Source of the DNA: Chloroflexota bacterium
Lineage (GTDB): Bacteria; Chloroflexota; Dehalococcoidia; Lucifugimonadales; Australimonadaceae
DNA length: 11,244 nucleotides
Reading direction: 5' to 3'
NCBI GenBank assembly: GCA_026713505.1
Contig: JAPOOH010000025.1
Location: forward strand, 1-11,244
Both the position numbers and the translations under genes were made by a program. Positions within the stretch are counted from its first letter, which is position 1. Each line of letters starts with the position of its first letter. Positions 6,474 through 11,244 of this stretch are shown here, one piece after another. The notes below the pieces were generated by a model that saw nothing but the letters and a program-made list of their open reading frames with translations, did not search any database and was not told the origin of the DNA.

Positions 6474-6479
6474 TCGAGG

Positions 6480-7577
6480 ATGGTCGCGAAGACTCATGCC
6501 GCTACCCTCGTGGCGCCGAAGCAATTCGAGCTCCGCGAGTACGACGTGCCCGAACTCACGGCGGACACGGGCCTGCTCAAGGTGGAAGCTGTCGGCATCT
6601 GCGGCAGCGACGTCCGGTCGTACCGGCAGCAGGTCCCCAAGCCCAGGATCATGGGCCACGAGAACGTGGGCGTGGTCGCCGCCATCGGACGCGAGGCCGC
6701 CGAGCGCTGGGGCGTGAAGGAAGGGGACACGGTCATCCCCGAAGAGTACGTGCCGTGCTTCCACTGCAAGTACTGCTACACGGGGCGGTTCCGCTTCTGC
6801 AACCAGACCGACCGCGGGTACGGTACGTTGCTCCGCCACGGCTCGACGACGGTGGACGTGTGGCCCTCCATCTGGGGCGGCTTCAGCGAGTACATGTTCC
6901 TGCCCCGCAACACGGTGATGCACCGGATAGACAAGCCGGTGCCCGCGCACGTCCTGGCGCTCTACCTGCCGATCGCGAACGGCATCGAGTGGGCATGCCG
7001 GTACGGCGGAGCGCAGCGCGGCAAGAACGTCCTCGTGCAGGGGCCGGGACAGATGGGGCTCGCCTGCGCCTTTGCCGCGGACAAGGCAGGGGCCGACTGC
7101 GTCATCGTGACCGGGTTAAGCCGCGATGCGGTGCGCCTCGACATGGCGAAACGCCTGGGGGCCGACTACACCATCAACATCGAGACCGAGGACTTCAGGG
7201 AGCGGGTGCATGAGATCACGGGCGGCGACGGCATAGACGTGGTGGTGAACGTCACCGGCGGGGGCGCCGGGGCCGTCGCCGACGCCCTGGCGGTCGCCAG
7301 CAAGGAGTGCACGCTGGTGCTGGCCGCCGCGGGCGACGACCCCATCTCCCTGAGCGCGGTCGGCGAGCGCCGGCGGAAGGACATCACTATCAAGACCGCC
7401 CACGGCCACTCATATTCTTCGGTATCCGAGTCGATCGATTACCTGGTATCCGGCAACTATCCGGAACTGCTCGAGATCTCGACCCACCAGTTCCCGCTGC
7501 CGGAAGTGAGGCACGCCCTGGACACCGCCGCGGGCGACGGCGAGCCGGGAGCTATCCACGTTACCCTGATGCCGTAG
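6480..7577 (+). CDS. Zinc-dependent medium-chain alcohol dehydrogenase
   Basis: 365-residue cytoplasmic NAD(P)-dependent oxidoreductase of the MDR superfamily. Catalytic zinc ligands: C41 in GICGSD and H60-E61 in MGHEN, with E170 or a nearby residue possible as the other. The structural zinc loop is complete: C93, C96, C99, C107. The cofactor fold begins near 183 with VLVQGPGQMG (G188-x-G190-x2-G193). The second strand ends in TGLSRD with no acidic residue at the usual NAD-selecting position and an Arg just after, which hints at NADP (inference). Length is typical. It lies 26 nt after the Rieske gene and 18 nt before the extradiol gene, so it probably oxidises an alcohol or diol intermediate between hydroxylation and ring opening. 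Rieske cis-diols are usually oxidised by short-chain dehydrogenases, so a benzylic alcohol or aliphatic substrate is equally possible. Confidence 0.92.
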   Translation: MVAKTHAATLVAPKQFELREYDVPELTADTGLLKVEAVGICGSDVRSYRQQVPKPRIMGHENVGVVAAIGREAAERWGVKEGDTVIPEEYVPCFHCKYCYTGRFRFCNQTDRGYGTLLRHGSTTVDVWPSIWGGFSEYMFLPRNTVMHRIDKPVPAHVLALYLPIANGIEWACRYGGAQRGKNVLVQGPGQMGLACAFAADKAGADCVIVTGLSRDAVRLDMAKRLGADYTINIETEDFRERVHEITGGDGIDVVVNVTGGGAGAVADALAVASKECTLVLAAAGDDPISLSAVGERRRKDITIKTAHGHSYSSVSESIDYLVSGNYPELLEISTHQFPLPEVRHALDTAAGDGEPGAIHVTLMP

Positions 7578-7595
7578 CCGAGGAGGAGGTGCAGG

Positions 7596-8564
7596 ATGGC
7601 AGAGATCGTTCTGGGGATCGGGGCTTCTCACGGGCCGACCATCCAGTCGCAGCCGGAGGACTGGCTGAAGCTCGGACAGAAGGACATGGAAGACCCGCGT
7701 TACGACTTCGACGCGGTGCTCGCGTCGGCGTCGCCGGAGATCGAGCGTGAGCTGGAGCCCGAGGTGCTCCAGCGGCGCTACGAGTCCATCCAGCGCGCCA
7801 TCGAGTCGATGTCGAACGTGCTGCAGGAGACCGCGCCGGACGCCATCATCTGCGTCAGCAACCCCCACGGCGCAACTCCGCAGGACCGCATGGAGCCGGT
7901 GTTCGGCATCTACATGAGCCACACGGAGTCGAAGGTGGAGCGCTCCGGGCACCAGACCAGCTGGCGGCGCCAGGGGTCCGAGCCCCAGCCCGCCTTCAAC
8001 GGCCGGCGGGTGGAACCGTACGCCACCTGTCCTGAGCTTGCGGACCGGCTGATGCACAGCCTCATCAACGACGGCATCGACGTTGCGAGTTGCTTCCAGT
8101 CCGACCCGACGACAGGCATCGAAGGCCCGTTCACCTTCGCCTATGACATGTTCCTCCCGGACCGCAGCACACCGGTCGTGCCGTTCCTGCTCAGCCGGTA
8201 CCTGCCGCACCAGGCCACGTCGGCGCGGTGCTACGCGGTGGGACAGTCCATCCGGCGGGCGGTCGAGTCGTGGGACAGCGACATGCGCGTCGCCATCATG
8301 GCGTCCGGGGGACTCAGCCACCAGATCATCGACGAGGAGCTGGACCGGCAGGTCATCCAGGCGCTCCAGCACAAGGACGTGGAAACGCTGAGCTACCTGC
8401 CCAGGGAGCGGCTCAACCGCGCTCCCGGCACACCGGAGATCCTCAACTGGGTCGTCCTCGCCGGCGCCGTGGACGACATGGACATGACGCTGATCGACTA
8501 CGTCCCCTGCTACCGCTCCCTGGCCGGCACCGGCCACGGCGTGACACTCGCCTACTGGCGCTAG
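7596..8564 (+). CDS. LigB-type (class III) extradiol ring-cleavage dioxygenase
   Basis: 322-residue Fe(II) enzyme expected to open a catecholic ring next to the hydroxyl pair using O2. It starts with GIGASHGP, placing H12 exactly where LigB has its first iron ligand. H91 in SNPHG is the probable second His, H242 in GGLSHQI matches the acid-base His, and E281 in PEILNW matches the carboxylate ligand, so the active site looks intact. The last residues (GTGHG) also fit the family. The ATG at 7596 follows GAGGAGGAGG, 18 nt after the dehydrogenase stop. No separate LigA-like small subunit is encoded beside it, so it would have to act alone, as LigZ and DesZ type enzymes do. Substrate class (protocatechuate, gallate, 3-O-methylgallate or a biphenyl catechol) cannot be decided from the sequence. 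Confidence 0.92.
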   Translation: MAEIVLGIGASHGPTIQSQPEDWLKLGQKDMEDPRYDFDAVLASASPEIERELEPEVLQRRYESIQRAIESMSNVLQETAPDAIICVSNPHGATPQDRMEPVFGIYMSHTESKVERSGHQTSWRRQGSEPQPAFNGRRVEPYATCPELADRLMHSLINDGIDVASCFQSDPTTGIEGPFTFAYDMFLPDRSTPVVPFLLSRYLPHQATSARCYAVGQSIRRAVESWDSDMRVAIMASGGLSHQIIDEELDRQVIQALQHKDVETLSYLPRERLNRAPGTPEILNWVVLAGAVDDMDMTLIDYVPCYRSLAGTGHGVTLAYWR

Positions 8565-8589
8565 GAAGGTTCAGGAAGGAGGAAACGCG

Positions 8590-9789
8590 ATGAGCTACAA
8601 CGGACACCTGGTGGTGGACGCTGACTGTCATCTCCGCGAGTACTGGGAGCTGGACAAGACGTACAAGGACACCATGGACCCCGAATATCGGGAGAAGTAC
8701 GCCTGGTTCAGCGCGGCTGTCCGCTCCCGGCAGGCGAAACCCGGCGACGTGGGCTTCACGCCGCTGTTCTGGCCGCGCCATCCCGACCGTCCCCTGGGGC
8801 TGGACGAGACCTTCGAACTCGCGGACCCGGCGCTGCCCCAGGACCGACCGGAGCGACCGGCTCCCACGGTCACCGGCAGGGGATACGACATCGACCCCAC
8901 GTGCAACTGGGACCCGTCCATACGCCTGCGCGACATGGAAGTCGCGGGCGTGGACGCCAGCTTCATGTTCCCCAGCCAGGCCGACGGCTTCTGCACGCTG
9001 GGCGACGTGGGGTTCGAGAGCGCACTCCACCGCTCCTACCATCGCTTCATGAGCAACTACTGCGCCCCCGGCGAAGGACGGCTCTGGTGGATGGGCGGGC
9101 TCACCATGCGCGACATCCCCGAGAGCATCGCGCAACTGGAGTACTGGGCGAAGGAAGACCCGCACTTCGCCGGCATGCATCTGCCGCGGGCCTGCCCCGA
9201 CGGCCGCATGCTCGACAACCCGGACCTCTATCCCCTCTACGCCGCGTGCCAGGACCTGGACCTGCCGCTCTGGGTGCACGGCGGCGCGAACCGTCCCCCG
9301 CTGACGCCGTGGGTGCACGCCCCCAACGGCCTCTACCACGCCATAGGAGGCCAGTACGCACTGACCGCCCTGGTGGGCGGAGGCGTCTTCGATCTCTTTC
9401 CCAACCTCCGCATCGGCCTGTTCGAGAGCTTCGGCGGATGGATGCCCTACCTCATCGAAAAGCTGGACGACGGCTTTACACCGGGCTCCACCGTCACCCC
9501 GAAGATGAAGCGCAATGCCTCCGAGATCGTGGCGAGCGGCCAGCTCTTCGTCTCCGTCGAGGCGGACGAACTGCACATCCCTTACGCGGTCGAGACTCTC
9601 GGAGAGCACCTGTGGCTGTTCTCCACGGACTATCCCCACGGCGGCAGCCCCTGGCCGGAGGGAGTGTCGCTGATCGCGGAGCAGGAGATGCCTGAGAGCG
9701 CAAAGATCAAGCTGCTCGGGGAGAATGCGCTCCGGTTCATGCCCCAGCTGGCCAGCGCGGTCCCCTCGCTGGTCAGGGTTGGCGCATAG
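8590..9789 (+). CDS. Amidohydrolase-2 family protein, first of three
   Basis: 399-residue TIM-barrel protein of the amidohydrolase superfamily (ACMSD / LigI / LigJ / LigW / LigY clan), which hydrolyse, hydrate or decarboxylate ring-cleavage products or aromatic acids. Visible sites: D12-C-H14 at strand 1, where canonical members have H-x-H; H230 in LWVHGG at strand 5; E279 in FESFGGW at strand 6; and D347 in STDYPHGG at strand 8, with H350 beside it. Compared with ACMSD, the first His is Asp and the strand-6 position carries Glu, so metal binding may differ. An insert of about 60 residues (45-105), rich in Pro and charge, separates strands 1 and 2. ATG at 8590 has AGGAGG upstream; 25 nt after the extradiol gene. 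It is clearly more divergent from the two downstream paralogues than they are from each other. Confidence 0.88.
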   Translation: MSYNGHLVVDADCHLREYWELDKTYKDTMDPEYREKYAWFSAAVRSRQAKPGDVGFTPLFWPRHPDRPLGLDETFELADPALPQDRPERPAPTVTGRGYDIDPTCNWDPSIRLRDMEVAGVDASFMFPSQADGFCTLGDVGFESALHRSYHRFMSNYCAPGEGRLWWMGGLTMRDIPESIAQLEYWAKEDPHFAGMHLPRACPDGRMLDNPDLYPLYAACQDLDLPLWVHGGANRPPLTPWVHAPNGLYHAIGGQYALTALVGGGVFDLFPNLRIGLFESFGGWMPYLIEKLDDGFTPGSTVTPKMKRNASEIVASGQLFVSVEADELHIPYAVETLGEHLWLFSTDYPHGGSPWPEGVSLIAEQEMPESAKIKLLGENALRFMPQLASAVPSLVRVGA

Positions 9790-9824
9790 GAGCCATAGCA
9801 AGGGAACCCGGCGTAATCCCGGTG

Positions 9825-9831
9825 AAGGAGG
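9825..9831 (+). promoter_or_regulatory. Ribosome binding site that sets the second amidohydrolase start
   Basis: AAGGAGG, 4 nt before the ATG at 9836. An in-frame ATG at 9725 lies inside the preceding gene without a ribosome site and would add 37 residues of low-quality sequence, so 9836 is chosen. Confidence 0.7.
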
Positions 9832-9835
9832 CCCT

Positions 9836-10963
9836 ATGGTCGATCCAACCGCAGAGATCAAGATATCGGCAGACGCGCACGTGGCGGAGCCGCTGGACCT
9901 GTGGCAGCAGCGGATGCCGGCAAGGTACCGCGAACGCGCCTTCCACTGGCCGGGCCAGAGTTACGGCAAGGGCCAGTACCGAAGGGAGGGCGGCTGGGAC
10001 CCGGTTGCCCGCCTGAAGGACATGGCCGCCGACGGCGTGGTCGCGGACGTGCTGTACCCCACGCGGGGCAAGAGCGTATTCCGCATCGACTACGAACCGG
10101 AGATATCCGAGGCAGCCGCCCGCGTCTACAACGACTGGATGATCGAATACTGCCAGGAGGCGCCCGACCGCCTCTGGGGCCAGGCCATCCTGCCCCTCTG
10201 GAACATCGAGAACGCCATCCTGGAGATGGAGCGATGCCGGGACGCGGGGCTGGCGGGCGTCACCACGTGGATGGTCGCGCCGGAGTCCCTGCGGTTCTCG
10301 TCCGACCACTACGAGCGGTTCTGGGACGCCGCGGAGGCCCCCGGAACGCCGGTGCGCATGCCCATCAAAAACGGGGTCGGCCCCTACGCCGAGGCGGCTG
10401 AGTCCGTGCGCACGCGCAACGCAGGCGACGCGCTATCCGAGCTGAGCTTCACGGCCACCGGCCACAAGAAACTCGCCGCCGACACGCTCACCGACATCAT
10501 CTGCTCAGGCGTGCTGGAGCGGCACCCCAACCTGAAGGTCATCGTCGCCGAGACAGAGATCGGGTGGATCCCGTTCTGGCTGGAAGAGTTGGACAAGCGG
10601 TTGCGCCGCAAGGGCGACCTCCCCCTCCAACCGAGCGAGTACTTCTACCGCCAGTGCTACGCCACCTTCAGCGACGACCCGGTGGGCGGACAGCTGCTCT
10701 CGCGCTGGGGAGCGGACAGCTTCCTCTGGGCCAACGACTACCCCCACCCCGGCACCGGCGACACCTGGCTCTTCTCCGGGGCCATCATCGAACGGGACCT
10801 CGGTCACCTGCCCGGCGAGACGCGCGCGAAGGTCGTGCGGGAGAGCGTCGCGTCGCTCTACGGCAGGCCCATACCGGAGCCGATGCCCGCGCCCTCCGCA
10901 TACGACGAGTCGATGCAGGAGTGGTGCGCGGAGCGGGACGGGTTCTACGTCGGCGTCTCCTAA
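9836..10963 (+). CDS. Amidohydrolase-2 family protein, second of three, with an altered metal site
   Basis: 375-residue TIM-barrel protein of the same superfamily. The opening ISADAHVAEPLDLW gives D13-A-H15 at strand 1; E239 in VAETEIGW marks strand 6 and D301 in NDYPHPG strand 8, with H304 beside it. At strand 5 the usual PV-x-M-H-I-G pattern reads PVRMPIKNG, so the expected metal-binding His is Pro176 (codon CCC at 10361-10363) and the following Gly is Lys178. A single A-to-C change from CAC would explain the Pro. The reading frame is otherwise intact, so this is either a metal-poor or altered enzyme, or an early decaying copy. It lies 46 nt after the first amidohydrolase and 47 nt before the third, which it resembles closely at the N-terminus. 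Substrate unknown. Confidence 0.87.
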   Translation: MVDPTAEIKISADAHVAEPLDLWQQRMPARYRERAFHWPGQSYGKGQYRREGGWDPVARLKDMAADGVVADVLYPTRGKSVFRIDYEPEISEAAARVYNDWMIEYCQEAPDRLWGQAILPLWNIENAILEMERCRDAGLAGVTTWMVAPESLRFSSDHYERFWDAAEAPGTPVRMPIKNGVGPYAEAAESVRTRNAGDALSELSFTATGHKKLAADTLTDIICSGVLERHPNLKVIVAETEIGWIPFWLEELDKRLRRKGDLPLQPSEYFYRQCYATFSDDPVGGQLLSRWGADSFLWANDYPHPGTGDTWLFSGAIIERDLGHLPGETRAKVVRESVASLYGRPIPEPMPAPSAYDESMQEWCAERDGFYVGVS

Positions 10964-10998
10964 GGGTCCGATGAGCATGCCCGCAGGTATACCCCCCT

Positions 10999-11006
10999 GG
11001 AGGTGA
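10999..11006 (+). promoter_or_regulatory. Ribosome binding site that sets the third amidohydrolase start (GTG)
   Basis: GGAGGTGA, ending 4 nt before the GTG at 11011. The reading frame upstream is closed by a TGA at 10972-10974 with no other start codon between, so the GTG is the only supported start. Confidence 0.7.
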
Positions 11007-11010
11007 AGCC

Positions 11011-11244
11011 GTGAGCACTACGACAAGCGACCGCCAGCCCCGCATATCGGCGGACTCCCACATGTGCGAGCCATTGGACCTCTGGGAGACGCGGCTGCCG
11101 GAGCGGTTCCGCGAGTATGCGATCCACCTCCGGCACGAGTACGGCAAGGGCTTCTATTTCAGGTCGGGCGGATACGAACCCGGCCCCCGGCTGGAAGACA
11201 TGGCCCGCGACGGCGTTGTCGCCGAGGTCCTCTACCCCACGTTC
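11011..11244 (+). CDS. Amidohydrolase-2 family protein, third of three (partial, runs off right edge)
   Basis: Only the first 78 codons are present. They read as the strand 1-2 region of an amidohydrolase-2 protein: a short Ser/Thr/Asp start, then ISADSHMCEPLDLW (metal pair D17-x-H19), a YGKGFY segment, and RLEDMARDGVVAEVLYPT. This aligns without gaps to the gene before it over most of its length, so the two are tandem paralogues. It starts with GTG behind GGAGGTGA, 47 nt after its neighbour, and appears to be in the same operon. Whether the strand 5 His is kept in this copy lies beyond the window. Confidence 0.85.
   Translation, partial: MSTTTSDRQPRISADSHMCEPLDLWETRLPERFREYAIHLRHEYGKGFYFRSGGYEPGPRLEDMARDGVVAEVLYPTF

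Noticed and set aside
6405..6479. Upstream ATG extending the dehydrogenase into the end of the Rieske gene.
   Set aside because: No ribosome site and a non-homologous 25-residue extension; the ATG at 6480 has GGGAGG at good spacing.
8443..9861. A 472-codon minus-strand open frame opposite the first amidohydrolase.
   Set aside because: The plus-strand frame has the DADCH, WVHGG and STDYPH motifs; the antisense frame shows no domain, only GC-driven absence of stops.
10971..11006. An 11-codon open frame (ATG at 10971) whose TGA stop lies inside the ribosome site of the third amidohydrolase.
   Set aside because: Could suggest a coupling leader peptide, but it lacks a convincing ribosome site of its own and has no notable residues. 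Probably chance.
1..11244. CRISPR array, tRNA/rRNA, transposase, integrase, toxin-antitoxin or defence genes.
   Set aside because: No spaced repeat series, no RNA-gene sequence and no recombinase or defence motif was seen in either strand; all long stretches are explained by metabolic and transport genes.

Overview
The window is GC-rich bacterial DNA. It reads as an accessory catabolic locus, probably for an aromatic or lignin-derived compound. The best taxonomic clue is the lipoprotein at 806-2092: behind its lipobox cysteine it has a low-complexity Thr/Pro/Ala linker (TATPVPTPT type), common in Chloroflexota lipoproteins. The stacking of Rieske, extradiol and amidohydrolase genes with tandem paralogues would also suit the SAR202/Dehalococcoidia side of that phylum. 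This assignment is inference; no marker gene is present.

Layout. Left arm (1-2092, minus strand): an ABC importer of the iron/spermidine/phosphonate type, with a substrate-binding lipoprotein first and a permease 26 nt behind it; the permease runs off the left edge. Centre (2093-2541): a 449-bp divergent intergenic region with one good sigma-70-type promoter per direction, several inverted repeats and a long structured leader on the rightward side. Right arm (2542-11244, plus strand): two near-identical 401-residue bicupin proteins in tandem, a Rieske oxygenase alpha subunit, a zinc-dependent medium-chain dehydrogenase, a LigB-type (class III) extradiol dioxygenase, and three amidohydrolase-2 family proteins, the last cut by the right edge. 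From the second bicupin onward, gaps are 18-48 nt and every gene has an AGGAGG-like ribosome binding site, so this looks like one transcription unit. The second bicupin also has its own promoter.

How the genes may work together (inference): the importer brings in a small solute. The Rieske enzyme hydroxylates or O-demethylates an aromatic acid, the dehydrogenase oxidises an alcohol or diol, and the LigB-type enzyme opens a catecholic ring. Amidohydrolase-fold enzymes then hydrolyse, hydrate or decarboxylate the products. The same enzyme classes are used in the LigX-LigZ-LigY-LigW route for 5,5'-dehydrodivanillate and in the protocatechuate 4,5-cleavage route. The bicupins match no family I can name; their only intact metal site, a probable three-histidine centre, is in the C-terminal cupin. 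No regulator, ferredoxin, reductase or RNA gene is visible.

Most notable points: the duplicated bicupin pair with duplicated promoter architecture; a His-to-Pro change at a usual metal-ligand position in the second amidohydrolase; the structured leader of the first bicupin; and a perfect 9-bp hairpin inside the start of the permease gene.
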